Source: Peterkaempfera bronchialis (GTDB lineage Bacteria; Actinomycetota; Actinomycetes; Streptomycetales; Streptomycetaceae). From it: a stretch of DNA of 64,000 nt. Where the stretch lies: positions 310,001-374,000 of the forward strand of contig NZ_CP031264.1 in the NCBI RefSeq assembly GCF_003258605.2, in the 5' to 3' direction. Below are positions 35,392 through 44,162 of this stretch, in pieces. How positions within the stretch are numbered: position 1 is the first letter of the stretch; each line of letters begins with the position of its first letter. The position numbers were made by a program, and so were the translations under genes. Under the pieces are notes generated by a model. The model made no database searches and was not told the origin of the DNA. It saw nothing but the letters and a program-made list of their open reading frames with translations.

Positions 35392-36390
35392 CTACCACTG
35401 CCACACCGGGGTCTGCACGGGGGCGTCGAACAGGGCGAGCGTCTCCTCGTCCGCCAGCAGCAGCGAGAGCGAGAACCCCCTCATGTCCAGCGCCGTGACC
35501 AGATTGCCGACCCGGCTGCGGGCCACCGTCAGCCCGCTGCCCTCCAGGACCCGCGCCAGCTCGTTGTAGGCGGCGTACAGCTCCAGCAGGGTGACCGCCC
35601 CCAGGCCGTTGACCAGGGCTATCAGCGGCGTACCGGGGGGTGGGCGCAGCGCGTCCAGCAGCGCCGCCGCCATCCGCTCCACCAGCGCGCCCAGCGGCTC
35701 CTGGCGGAGCGAGCGGTCGGCCCGCTCACCGTGGATCCCCACGCCGAACTCCACCAGGCCCGGGTCCAGCGCGAAGGCGGGCCGACCGGTGGTGGGCACG
35801 GTCTGCGCGGCGGACGCGACCGCGACCGTACGGCAGCGGGACGCCAGCGACGCGCCCAGCTCGGCCAGGTCGTCCAGCCCCCGGCCGGTGTCCGCAGCGG
35901 CGCCGAGGACCTTCTCCACCAGCACCGTCGCCGCGGTGCCCCGGCGCCCCGCCGCGATGTCGTCGGAGTCGGAGGCGGTGTCGTCGTCCACCAGCACCCG
36001 GCGGCAGGCGATCCCGGCGTGGGCCAGCCGCTCCGCCGCGATGCCGAAGTTGATCCGGTCTCCGGTGTAGTTCTTCACGATGTGCAGCACCCCCTCCTGG
36101 CGGGCGACGGCGCGCGACGCCTCGAAGATCTGCCGGTTGTGCGGCGAGGCGAAGACCCGGCCCGGGCAGGCGGCGTCCAGCATGCCCGCCCCGACGAAGC
36201 CGATGTGCAGGGGCTCGTGCCCGGAACCGCCCCCGGAGAGCAGCCCCACCCGGCGGGTCGGCGAGCCGTGCCGGGCCCGGACGAACGCCTGCCCGGTGTC
36301 ATGCACCACCAGCCCGGCGTGGGCCCGGGCGAACCCGGCCAGCGCATCGTCCACCAGCGTGTCGGGCGCATTGGCGAAGTACTGGGCCAT
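35392..36390 (-). CDS. dhaK: Dihydroxyacetone kinase subunit DhaK
   Basis: 332 residues from ATG 36390, with GGGAGG upstream. DhaK features: LLSGGGSGHEPLHIGFVG, FASPHNRQIFE, VKNYTGDRINF, DDDTASDSDD, GRRGTAATVLVEKVLGAAA, and the covalent substrate-binding His220 in GVGIHGER. It binds dihydroxyacetone as a hemiaminal for phosphoryl transfer by DhaL. The gene precedes dhaL on the same strand. The nearby afsA homologue uses the product, dihydroxyacetone phosphate, which makes a substrate-supply link attractive. Confidence 0.95.
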   Translation of the reverse strand: MAQYFANAPDTLVDDALAGFARAHAGLVVHDTGQAFVRARHGSPTRRVGLLSGGGSGHEPLHIGFVGAGMLDAACPGRVFASPHNRQIFEASRAVARQEGVLHIVKNYTGDRINFGIAAERLAHAGIACRRVLVDDDTASDSDDIAAGRRGTAATVLVEKVLGAAADTGRGLDDLAELGASLASRCRTVAVASAAQTVPTTGRPAFALDPGLVEFGVGIHGERADRSLRQEPLGALVERMAAALLDALRPPPGTPLIALVNGLGAVTLLELYAAYNELARVLEGSGLTVARSRVGNLVTALDMRGFSLSLLLADEETLALFDAPVQTPVWQW

Positions 36391-36939
36391 CAAGCCTCCC
36401 ACAGTGGTTCGGTGACCGCAGGGGTCCCGCCGCGCCCGACCTGTCGTGCAGCCATCCTGCTGCCCAGCACCGGGCGGTGGCAACCGGGTCTGCGCCCGCG
36501 CCGGAGCGCGCCACTGCGCCGCCGTCCGCCCGGCGGCCCCCTCGGCACCCGGCCGGGCCTGCTTCCGGGCTGCTCCGCGCGGGGGGACGGCCCGGCGGAC
36601 GGGCCCGGGAGGAGCGCTCCGGCGCCCGGGAGGCCCCGGGCCCGCCGCGCACCTCGCGGACTCCGGGGGCGTACGCGGCGGGTCGGGGCGGCGGGTCAGG
36701 GAGGGTTCCGGTGGCCTGCTCACGGGCGCGCCGGCCGATGGCGAGGGCGACGGCGGTCATGGTGGCGATGCCGCCGAAGGAGCCGCCCAGGGCGGTCAGC
36801 ATCTCCCGGGCGCGGCGGAGGGCGGCCACCTCGCCATCGCCTCGGCCGTCGCCGGTGTGGACCAGGGCCCGGCCGCCGATGGCCTGTACGGAGCCCGCCG
36901 GGGCCGAGCCGTGGCGGTTCCCGGTCTCCCCGACCTGGG
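36391..36939. other. Intergenic stretch upstream of dhaK, no convincing gene
   Basis: About 550 bp. A minus-strand frame (36829 downward) contains a short hydrophobic segment (GSFGGIATMTAVALAIGRR), but the rest is Arg/Pro/Gly-rich and runs into dhaK in another frame, so I do not call it. The dhaK promoter should lie near 36391-36450. The 3' end holds the decayed 5' side of the methyltransferase remnant. Confidence 0.4.
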
Positions 36940-37365
36940 GATATCCGCCGGACGGCGGTCGACGGCAGTTTCGATCTGGCGATCAGTGAGTTCGGCGCCT
37001 CGCTCTGGTGCGATCCCTACCGGTGGATTCCGGAGGCCGCCCGGCTGCTGGCTCCCGGCGGGCGGCTGGTCTTTCTGCGCTTCTCCCCGCTGTACGCGCT
37101 CTGTGCGCGGCCGGACGGGCAGGCGTCCGACTCCCTGCTCCGCCCGCAGTTCGGCCTGAGCCGGCTGGATTGGGAGCGGTCGGTGCAGTTCGCCCTGCCG
37201 CATGGGGAGATGCTGCGGCTGCTGCGGTCCCATGGCTTCACGGTCGAGGACCTGATCGAGATCCAGGCCCCGCAGGACGTCCCCAGGGACTTCGCGGAGG
37301 TCTCCGCCGACTGTGCCCGCAACTGGCCCAGCGAGGAGATCGGGAAGGCCCGGTTGGCGGACTGA
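36940..37365 (+). pseudogene. C-terminal remnant of a class I SAM methyltransferase
   Basis: About 140 codons ending at TGA 37363-37365. VDGSFDLAISEFGASLWCDP, YRWIPEAARLLAPGGRLVFL and VEDLIEIQAP match the C-terminal half of actinomycete class I methyltransferases (post-I acidic loop, strand with APGGRLVF). The N-terminal half with the glycine-rich SAM motif is absent, and no start with a ribosome-binding site lies before the conserved part. It looks like a 5'-deleted gene. Confidence 0.7.
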
Positions 37366-37381
37366 CGGTACGCCATCGTGC

Positions 37382-38671
37382 TCACAGCCGGGTGTACCGC
37401 TCGATGTCCTCCTGGAACTCGGCGAGCGCCTGGTCGGTGAGGGTGGGTCGGGTGTCGGCGATGGCGGCCAGGTAGTCCTCGGTACCGGCGGGCTCGCCGC
37501 GTCCCTCGGTGACCTCCTGCTCAAAGGCCGCCTGGGCGCCCTTGCGGGCGGCGAACTCGATGTCGGCCGGGGTCAGCATCTCGCTGGCCGCGACCAGCCG
37601 CGCAATGTCGACGGTCGCGGCGGCCGCTCCGAGGTAGCGCGCCCAGACCGCCGCGCGGGCGGCGGGGTCCGGCGGCCCGATCGGGATGACGTAGTCGAAC
37701 CGGCCCGGCCGCAGAAAGGCCGAGTCCAGCGACCGCACCGAGTTGGTGGCGCAGATCAGCAGCCGGCCCTCGTGCTCCCGGAAGCCGGGGATCAGCTTGA
37801 GCAGTTCATTGGTCACCCCGCGCGCCGGGTCGACGGCCTGACCGGACCGGACTCCGGCGATCTCCTCCACCTCGTCGATGAAGAGCAGCACCGACTCCAG
37901 CCCGGCCAGATCGGCGAAGACCTCGCGTAGCGAGGCCGCCAGACCGCCTCCGGTGGACGCCGCCAGCCGGGAGGGGAACAGCTCCACGAAGGGCCATCCC
38001 AGCCGGGAGGCCACCGCCTTGGCGAAGCTGGTCTTGCCGGTGCCCGGCGGGCCGAAGAGGATCACCGCCTTCGGCGGCACCACCCCGTGCCGGTCGGCCA
38101 GGTCCGGTCGGGCCAGCGGCAGTACCACCCGCCGCTCCACGACCCGCTTCTCCTGCTCCATCCCGGCCAGCGCCTCCCAGAGTCCGGCGGGCATCACCCG
38201 GCCGCCCAGTTCGGCGAGCAGACCGGCGTCGGCCGGCCCGAGGTGCTCCAGCTTCTCGAAGTAGGTCAGCCCTCCCCTGGACCCGTAGCCGGAGTTCTCC
38301 AGCGCCTTGGCCCCGGTGGCGGACTCCGGCAGCAGTGCGCTGATCCGGCGCACCCCCAGCTCCCGCAGCCGCCGCTCCAGCTCGACGAGCAGGGCGCTGC
38401 CGATCCCCCGGTGACGCCACCGCGCCGCCAGCGCCACCAGCAGTACCCAGGCCCGCTCCCCCTGGACCTGCGCCACCGCCATGCCCACCAGTTCCTCGCC
38501 CACCACCGCCACCACGGCGGGCTGCCCGGAGCGGGCGGCGGCCATCACCTCCGACACGGGGAACACCGGGAACCGGTCGTCGGTCTGCCGACTCTGGTCC
38601 CACACCTGGATCGCCTGGTCCAGGTCTCCGTCGTGAAAGTCCCGGAACCGCCATGCCGACACCGCGACCAC
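37382..38671 (-). CDS. GNAT acetyltransferase fused to an AAA+ ATPase
   Basis: 429 residues from GTG 38671 (GTG 38662 possible). Residues about 5-145 form a GNAT domain (WVLLVALAARWRHRGIGSAL, the acetyl-CoA pyrophosphate loop, and ALENSGYGSRG). Residues about 170-420 are an AAA+ module with Walker A GPPGTGKTSF (about 207), Walker B LLFIDEVEEI, sensor LLICATNSVRSLD and the arginine-finger region FLRPGRFDYVIPIG, close to FtsH/ClpX/Cdc48-type AAA. The combination suggests ATP-driven remodelling or delivery of a protein acetylated by the same polypeptide. The partner is unknown. Opposite the SAM-methyltransferase remnant, 16 bp away. Confidence 0.88.
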   Translation of the reverse strand: MVAVSAWRFRDFHDGDLDQAIQVWDQSRQTDDRFPVFPVSEVMAAARSGQPAVVAVVGEELVGMAVAQVQGERAWVLLVALAARWRHRGIGSALLVELERRLRELGVRRISALLPESATGAKALENSGYGSRGGLTYFEKLEHLGPADAGLLAELGGRVMPAGLWEALAGMEQEKRVVERRVVLPLARPDLADRHGVVPPKAVILFGPPGTGKTSFAKAVASRLGWPFVELFPSRLAASTGGGLAASLREVFADLAGLESVLLFIDEVEEIAGVRSGQAVDPARGVTNELLKLIPGFREHEGRLLICATNSVRSLDSAFLRPGRFDYVIPIGPPDPAARAAVWARYLGAAAATVDIARLVAASEMLTPADIEFAARKGAQAAFEQEVTEGRGEPAGTEDYLAAIADTRPTLTDQALAEFQEDIERYTRL

Positions 38672-38790
38672 CGCCTCGCTTCCGTCCCGGCCGCATGGCC
38701 TTCCCGGTGCTCGGAGATCCCCCGTCCAGCCTGCCGCACTCGGCGCTCCGGCACCATTCCACCCGCCACCGGGCTGACGAGCGGCAACCG

Positions 38791-38834
38791 AGCCGCTGCC
38801 CAGCCGCTGCCCAGCCGCTGCCGAGCCGCTGCCG
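38791..38834. repeat. Four 11-bp tandem repeats upstream of the ferritin-like gene
   Basis: AGCCGCTGCCC/G starts at 38791, 38802, 38813 and 38824. The array lies between the divergent GNAT-AAA and ferritin-like genes, about 120 bp from each start, where it could act as a binding array or be neutral slippage product. Confidence 0.8.
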
Positions 38835-38950
38835 AGCGGCGACCGGCCGTGGCAAACCGGTGATCCCGGTGCCCGGCCCGGGACCGGCCGGGTGCGGCCG
38901 GGAAGGCATGGAGCCGCACAGACGCGCCCCCCTGAGGAAACGGACATCCC

Positions 38951-39484
38951 ATGAGCGACACCTTCGTCCTGGACGTCACCAGGATCCGCGACGAGGCCCG
39001 GCAGAAGATGGCAGCCGGGCCGGTCACCGGCACCTACGGCCTCGACAAGAACCGGGTCATCGGCATCCTCAACGACGTGGTCGCCACCGAGGTGGTGTGC
39101 TGGCTGCGGTACACCCGCCATGCGATCTCGGCCACCGGTATCGACCGCGCCCAGGTGTCGGCCGAGTTCACCGAGCACGCCGCCGAGGAGATGAACCACG
39201 CCGTGCGGGCGGCCGAGCGGGTCTCCCAGCTCGGCGGCAACCCCGACTTCGACCCGGCGACGCTCGTCCAGCGTGCCCACACCGACTACACCGCCCCGGC
39301 CGACAACGACCTCAAGGCCATGCTGGAGAACAACCTGCTGGCCGAACGGATCGTGATCTCCTCCTACCAGGAGATCATCCGCTGGCTGGGCGAGCAGGAC
39401 CCCACCACCCGCCGGCTGATGGAGTCGATCCTGGAGGAGGAAGAGGAGCACGCCGACGACCTCATCGACCTGCTCGGCCTCTGA
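38951..39484 (+). CDS. Ferritin-like protein (bacterioferritin/Dps-like four-helix bundle)
   Basis: 177 residues. Conserved metal-binding glutamates and histidines occur in the expected pattern: DVVATEVVCWLRY, HAAEEMNHAVRAAERV (ExxxH), NNLLAERIVISSYQEI, and LEEEEEHADDLIDLL. The protein should bind two iron ions per subunit and oxidise or store them. Length fits bacterioferritin-like proteins rather than the longer rubrerythrins; there is no C-terminal rubredoxin domain. The TGA is immediately followed by the GTG of the SpoIIE phosphatase, so the two may be cotranslated. Confidence 0.85.
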   Translation: MSDTFVLDVTRIRDEARQKMAAGPVTGTYGLDKNRVIGILNDVVATEVVCWLRYTRHAISATGIDRAQVSAEFTEHAAEEMNHAVRAAERVSQLGGNPDFDPATLVQRAHTDYTAPADNDLKAMLENNLLAERIVISSYQEIIRWLGEQDPTTRRLMESILEEEEEHADDLIDLLGL

Positions 39485-40639
39485 GTGCCGCCGGACGCCG
39501 ACACCGGCGGGTCCACACCCCGGGCAGGGGCGTCGCACCCGCCGGGGCGCCGGGCCCGCCGTACGGGCCCGGGCGGCGGCCGGGTGGGGCCGCTGGTCGG
39601 TGCGGTACCGGTGCTGCTCATCGTCGGCGGAGTGGCGGCGGACCTGCTCGGCCCGGAGCCCTACACCGGGCTGCCGCTGCTGGCCGCCGCCCCGCTCACG
39701 GCCTGCATGGTCTTCCCGTTCCGGACCGCCGCGTTCACCGCAGTCGCCGTCTGCGTGGCATCGGTGGCCGTGGACCTGCTGGTGGGCCGACCGGCCCCGG
39801 CGCTGCTGGTGGACCTGCTGGACGTGGCGCTGATCGGCGGGATCGCCCTCTGGCTGAACCGGGCGGTGCACCGGCAGAGCCGCCGCCTCGCGGTGGTGCA
39901 GGACATCGCCGAGGCCACCCAGCGTGCGGTACTGCCGTCGCCGCCGCCCCGGCTGGGGTCCCTCTCGATCGCCTGCCGCTATGAGTGCGCCCATGCGGAG
40001 GCCCTGATCGGCGGGGACTTCTACGCGGTGCAGGCCACCCCGTACGGCGTCCGGGCCGTGGTCGGGGACGTACGCGGCAAGGGGCTGCCCGCGGTGTCCA
40101 CGATGGCGGCCGTGGTCGGCGCCTTCCGCGAGGCGGCCGTACAGGCGCCGACGCTGGAGGAGCTGGCCCGGCGGCTGGACGGCGTGCTGGAGCGGTTCAC
40201 CGCCGACGGGGACGAGGGCCCGGACGCCCTGGAGAGTTTCGCCACCGCCGTCTTCGTCCAGATCCCCGACGAGGGAGGCGTACTGCACCTGCTCAGCCGG
40301 GGGCACCCCGCTCCCTATCTGATCCGCGACGGGAGGGTGACGTGCCTGGAGCCCACCTCGTCCCGCCTGCCGCTGGGCATGGGGCTGCCCGAGGGCGACG
40401 GCCCGGAGACCTGCGACACCTTCCCGTTCGACCCGGGGTGCTGTGTGCTGCTGGTGACCGACGGGGTCACCGAGGCCCGCAACCGGTACGGCGTCTTCTA
40501 CGACCCCCGCATCGGGCTGGCCCACCGCACCTTCCCGCAGAGCCGCGATCTGGTGGACACGCTCGCCAGCGAGGTGGCCGCCTGGACCGGCGGGAGGCAG
40601 CAGGACGACATGGCGATCCTCGCCCTGTGCCCGACCTGA
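39485..40639 (+). CDS. Membrane-anchored SpoIIE/PP2C-type protein phosphatase
   Basis: 384 residues. Three or so N-terminal helices (about 35-125) anchor the catalytic domain in the membrane. The domain reads IGGDFYAV (metal-binding Asp), VGDVRGKGLPA, FATAVFVQI, RGHPAPYLI, LPLGMG, LLVTDGVTEARN and DDMAILAL, the ordered SpoIIE motifs. Such phosphatases act on anti-anti-sigma (STAS) proteins in partner-switching control. The GTG at 39485 abuts the ferritin stop; a later start within the Arg/Pro-rich first 35 residues is possible. No anti-sigma genes are adjacent, so the target is unknown. Confidence 0.9.
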   Translation: MPPDADTGGSTPRAGASHPPGRRARRTGPGGGRVGPLVGAVPVLLIVGGVAADLLGPEPYTGLPLLAAAPLTACMVFPFRTAAFTAVAVCVASVAVDLLVGRPAPALLVDLLDVALIGGIALWLNRAVHRQSRRLAVVQDIAEATQRAVLPSPPPRLGSLSIACRYECAHAEALIGGDFYAVQATPYGVRAVVGDVRGKGLPAVSTMAAVVGAFREAAVQAPTLEELARRLDGVLERFTADGDEGPDALESFATAVFVQIPDEGGVLHLLSRGHPAPYLIRDGRVTCLEPTSSRLPLGMGLPEGDGPETCDTFPFDPGCCVLLVTDGVTEARNRYGVFYDPRIGLAHRTFPQSRDLVDTLASEVAAWTGGRQQDDMAILALCPT

Positions 40640-40682
40640 GCGGACGGCCGCCACGGAAACGGCCGCCGCAGAAGGAGCACCG

Positions 40683-41924
40683 TTGAGCACCGAACCGACC
40701 GAGCAGCAGCACCGCGCCCGCACCGGGCGCCATGGCGCCGGAGGCCGCTGGGCCTTTCTGGTGGCCGCCTATGCGTTCGCGGTCGCCATGTCCGGCACGA
40801 CCCTGCTCGCCCCGCTGTACGGCCTCTACCAGAAGCAGCTGGGTTTCTCCGACCTGATGATCACGGTGATCTTCGCCGTGTACGCCGCAGGCGTCATCGC
40901 CGCCCTGCTGCTCTTCGGCCGGCTGTCGGACGGTCTCGGCAGGCGCCCGGTGCTGCTTGCCGGGCTGGTGCTGGCCGCGCTCAGCGCCGTCTGCTTCCTG
41001 CTGGAGGGCGGGCTGCCCGCGCTCTTCACCGGCCGTGTGCTCTCCGGGCTCTCGGCGGGGCTCTTCACCGGCACCGCCACGGTGGCGGTCGTCGAACTCG
41101 CCCCGGAGCCGCGCCGCAACGCCGCCATGCTCCTCGCCACCGTCGCCAACATGGGCGGACTGGGCAGCGGACCGCTGCTCGCCGGGATCCTGGCCCAGTA
41201 CGCGCCGCAGCCGCTGCGCCTGGTCTTCTTCGTCAACCTGGCGCTGGTGGCGGTGGCCGTCGTCGGGGTGCTGCTGATCCCCGAGACCGTACAGGCCGGG
41301 CAGACGGTGCCGCTGCGGCCACGGCGGCTGCGGGTGCCTCCGGCCATCCGCTCCACCTTCGTACCGGCAGCCGCCGCCGGGTTCGCGGGGTTCGCGATGC
41401 TGGGCCTCTTCACCTCGGTGGCGCCGAGCTTTCTGCACCAGGTGGAGGGGGTGGACAACCTCGCCGCCTCCGGGGCGGTGGTCTGCGCCGTCTTCGCGGC
41501 GTCGACCGCCGGCCAGTTGCTGATGCCCGCCTTCGGTGTGCACCGGGCGCTGATCTGGGGATGCGCGGTGCTGGCGGCGGGCATGGCCGCCATCATCGCC
41601 TCGCTGGCCACCTCGGTCCTGGCGCTGCTGGTCCTGGGCGCGGTGGTCTCGGGGGCCGGGCAGGGGCTGTCGTTCCGCGCCGGGGTGACCGTGGTCGGCG
41701 AGCAGAGTCCGCCCGACCAGCGCGCTGAGGTCACCTCGGCGCTGTTCGTGGTGCTCTATGTCGCCATCTCGATCCCCGTGGTGGGCGTGGGGGCGCTGGC
41801 CGTGGTCGCCGGACTGCGCTCGGCGGGCCTGGTCTTCAGCGCCTGTGTGGCGCTGCTCGCCGGGGCCACCGCGCTGCGGCTGCTGCTGCGGCCGGCAGGG
41901 GAGGCTGAGACCGGCGCGGGATAG
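40683..41924 (+). CDS. Major facilitator superfamily transporter
   Basis: 413 residues starting at TTG 40683 with AGGAGC upstream, 43 bp after the phosphatase. Twelve predicted helices; the loop 2-3 signature GRLSDGLGRRPVLL and the second-half equivalent are typical MFS drug/metabolite antiporter motifs. A polar 20-residue N-terminus precedes helix 1. Export of small molecules by proton antiport is likely. The substrate is unknown, and no regulator adjoins it. Confidence 0.88.
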   Translation: MSTEPTEQQHRARTGRHGAGGRWAFLVAAYAFAVAMSGTTLLAPLYGLYQKQLGFSDLMITVIFAVYAAGVIAALLLFGRLSDGLGRRPVLLAGLVLAALSAVCFLLEGGLPALFTGRVLSGLSAGLFTGTATVAVVELAPEPRRNAAMLLATVANMGGLGSGPLLAGILAQYAPQPLRLVFFVNLALVAVAVVGVLLIPETVQAGQTVPLRPRRLRVPPAIRSTFVPAAAAGFAGFAMLGLFTSVAPSFLHQVEGVDNLAASGAVVCAVFAASTAGQLLMPAFGVHRALIWGCAVLAAGMAAIIASLATSVLALLVLGAVVSGAGQGLSFRAGVTVVGEQSPPDQRAEVTSALFVVLYVAISIPVVGVGALAVVAGLRSAGLVFSACVALLAGATALRLLLRPAGEAETGAG

Positions 41925-41985
41925 CGTGGGTGGGCCCCGTACCGGGCGCAACTCACGCCGCCCACGGCGACCGGAGGTCGATGCC

Positions 41986-42774
41986 ATGACCCAGCCCGAA
42001 CCGCGACCCCCGCACGCCGGGCCGCCCCTGGTGCGCACCGAGCGCCACGGGCGGGTGCTGGTGGTCCGGATGTGCCGGGAGCAGAAGCGCAACGCGGTCG
42101 ACCGGCAGCTGGCCGACGCACTGGACGAGGCGTTCAACCTGCTGGAGGACGACCCGGAGCTCTGGGCCGGGGTGCTGACCGGTTCCGGCGGCGTCTTCAG
42201 CGCCGGCAGCGACCTCGCCTCCCTCGGCGACTACACCACCGAGCGCGGCGGCGAGTACGGGCTGATCCGGCGGCGGCGGCGCAAGCCGCTGATCGCCGCC
42301 GTCGAGGGCCCGGCGCTCGGCGGCGGTCTGGAACTGGTCCTCGCCTGCGACCTGGTGGTCGCCGCCACCACCGCCCGCTTCGGCCTGCCCGAGGTCCGCC
42401 TCGGCCTGGTCGCCACCTGCGCGGGCCTCTTCCGCGGCCCCCGCGCCCTGCCCGTCAACCTGGCCCGCGAACTGATCCTCACCGGCGACCCGATCGACGC
42501 CGTACGCGGCCACGCCGCCGGACTGGTGAACCGGCTGACCGAGGAGGGCGGCGCCCTGGCCGAAGCCCTGGCCCTGGCGGAGCGGATCTGCGCCAACGCG
42601 CCGACCGCCGTCCAGGAGAGCCTGGCCGCCGTGGACCGCTGGCTCTCCGCCGCCGACGACCTGGGCTGGCAGGCCACCCGCGACGCCACCGACGCCGTCC
42701 TGGCCTCCCAGGACCACCAGGAGGGCATCGCCGCCTTCCTGGAGAAGCGCCCGCCCCGGTGGACCGGCCGATGA
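41986..42774 (+). CDS. Enoyl-CoA hydratase/isomerase (crotonase superfamily)
   Basis: 262 residues from ATG 41986 (GGAGGTCG upstream). Crotonase features: RNAVDRQLADALDEAF, the oxyanion-hole segments GVFSAGSDL and GPALGGGLELVLACD, and FGLPEVRLGLV. The first catalytic position of hydratases is glycine/aspartate-like (AGSD) here, so isomerase or another crotonase reaction is possible. Its ATGA overlap with the CoA-transferase gene indicates a two-gene acyl-CoA operon. Confidence 0.9.
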   Translation: MTQPEPRPPHAGPPLVRTERHGRVLVVRMCREQKRNAVDRQLADALDEAFNLLEDDPELWAGVLTGSGGVFSAGSDLASLGDYTTERGGEYGLIRRRRRKPLIAAVEGPALGGGLELVLACDLVVAATTARFGLPEVRLGLVATCAGLFRGPRALPVNLARELILTGDPIDAVRGHAAGLVNRLTEEGGALAEALALAERICANAPTAVQESLAAVDRWLSAADDLGWQATRDATDAVLASQDHQEGIAAFLEKRPPRWTGR

Positions 42775-44162
42775 CCGTCCCGCCCGGTCCCCCTGGCCCC
42801 GGCCCCCTGCACACGCTGACGGTGGCTGCGGTCGGCCGCGACCCGGGGCTGGCGCACGCGCGGGACCTGCTGCTCCGCCTCGGCGCGCGCCACACCGCCG
42901 ACCCGGCTGCTGCACAGCTGCTGTTCGACGCCACCGGGCAGCTGCCGGGCGCCGTCCGGGTGCGCCCCCGCCACCCCGACGACGACTGGGCCGCCAGCGG
43001 CGCCATGGCGCTCACCGGCCGCCCGGACGGACCACCGCTGCCCGCGCCCGGTGCACCCGCGTCGGCGGCGCGCGGAGCACTGCTGGCCTTCGAGGCCCTG
43101 CTCCGCCACGCCGGGCACGTCGCAGCGGCCGACGCGCTCCCGGGCCCGGGGGTGCTAGCCGAACGCGCCGCCCTGGCCGGGCTCTCCCGGCGCGGGCCGT
43201 CCTCCGCCGGGGGCGCCTTCCGGCTGCTGCGCGCCGCCGACGGCACCCTCGGGCTGAGCCTGGCCCGCCCCGACGACCTCGATCTGCTGCCCGCCCTCAC
43301 CGAGGACCCGTCCCCCGCCGACGACCCCTGGGAGACCGCCGCCCGCTGGGCGGCCCGCACCCCCGCCGGGCAGGCCCGCGACCGCGCCCAGCTGCTCGGC
43401 ATCCCGGCGGCGGCGGTCGCCCGGCCCGGGGACCGCGACGAACAGCTGACCGCCCGCTGGGGCACAGCCGAGCCGGGGCCCTTCCGGTTCGACCGGCTGG
43501 GCGACCCCGGGCCGGTACCCGAACGACCCCTGGTCGCCGACCTGTCGTCGCTGTGGGCGGGGCCGCTCTGCGCGCACCTGTTGGGGTCGGCCGGAATGCG
43601 CATCGTCAAGGTGGAGAGCACCCGCCGCCCGGACGGCGCCCGCCGTGGCACCCCCGCCTTCTATGAGCTGCTGCACGCCGGGCACGCCTCGGTGGCATAC
43701 GACTTCACCACCGAGGAGGGCCGCGCCGAGCTGCGGGCGCTGCTGGCCCGCGCGGATGTGGTGATCGAGGCGTCCCGACCCCGGGCACTGGCCCAGCTGG
43801 GCATCGACCCGTACCGGCTGGCGGCCGCACGCCCCGGTCTCACCTGGGTCTCCATCACCGCGTACGGCCGCACCGGCCCCTGGGCGGACCGGCCGGGGTT
43901 CGGCGACGATGTGGCCGCCGCGGCCGGGCTGGTGGCCCGCGACGCACAGGGGCCGGTGCCGTGCGGCGACGCAATCGCCGACCCGCTGACCGGGCTGCAC
44001 GCGGCCGTCGCCGCGCTGGCGGGCGTGCTGGGCGGCGGCGGACTGCTGGCCGATGTGGCCATGCGCGAGGTCTGCCTGGCCGCCCTGCGGCTGGGACCTG
44101 ACGGACTGTCACCCATCGGCCTGCCGACCGCCGCCCCGCGCGTCCGCACCCCGCCCACCTGA
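42771..44162 (+). CDS. CaiB/BaiF-type CoA transferase (atypical architecture)
   Basis: 463 residues. The recognisable class III CoA-transferase domain begins only at about residue 243 (PLVADLSSLWAGPLCAHLLG, RIVKVES, WVSITAYGRTGPWADRPG) and the chain ends shortly after CGDAIADPLTGLHAAVAALA, where the family has its catalytic aspartate. The first 240 residues look like a degenerate relative of the same fold. The normal C-terminal small domain is missing. It should transfer CoA between acids, feeding the upstream crotonase. Its 3' end lies within a duplicated 36-bp sequence and is overlapped antisense by the amidohydrolase frame. Confidence 0.82.
   Translation: MTVPPGPPGPGPLHTLTVAAVGRDPGLAHARDLLLRLGARHTADPAAAQLLFDATGQLPGAVRVRPRHPDDDWAASGAMALTGRPDGPPLPAPGAPASAARGALLAFEALLRHAGHVAAADALPGPGVLAERAALAGLSRRGPSSAGGAFRLLRAADGTLGLSLARPDDLDLLPALTEDPSPADDPWETAARWAARTPAGQARDRAQLLGIPAAAVARPGDRDEQLTARWGTAEPGPFRFDRLGDPGPVPERPLVADLSSLWAGPLCAHLLGSAGMRIVKVESTRRPDGARRGTPAFYELLHAGHASVAYDFTTEEGRAELRALLARADVVIEASRPRALAQLGIDPYRLAAARPGLTWVSITAYGRTGPWADRPGFGDDVAAAAGLVARDAQGPVPCGDAIADPLTGLHAAVAALAGVLGGGGLLADVAMREVCLAALRLGPDGLSPIGLPTAAPRVRTPPT

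Noticed and set aside
36299-36829. Minus-strand small membrane-protein gene upstream of dhaK
   Set aside because: One short hydrophobic segment, but the rest is Arg/Pro/Gly nonsense that overlaps dhaK in another frame; no ribosome-binding site.
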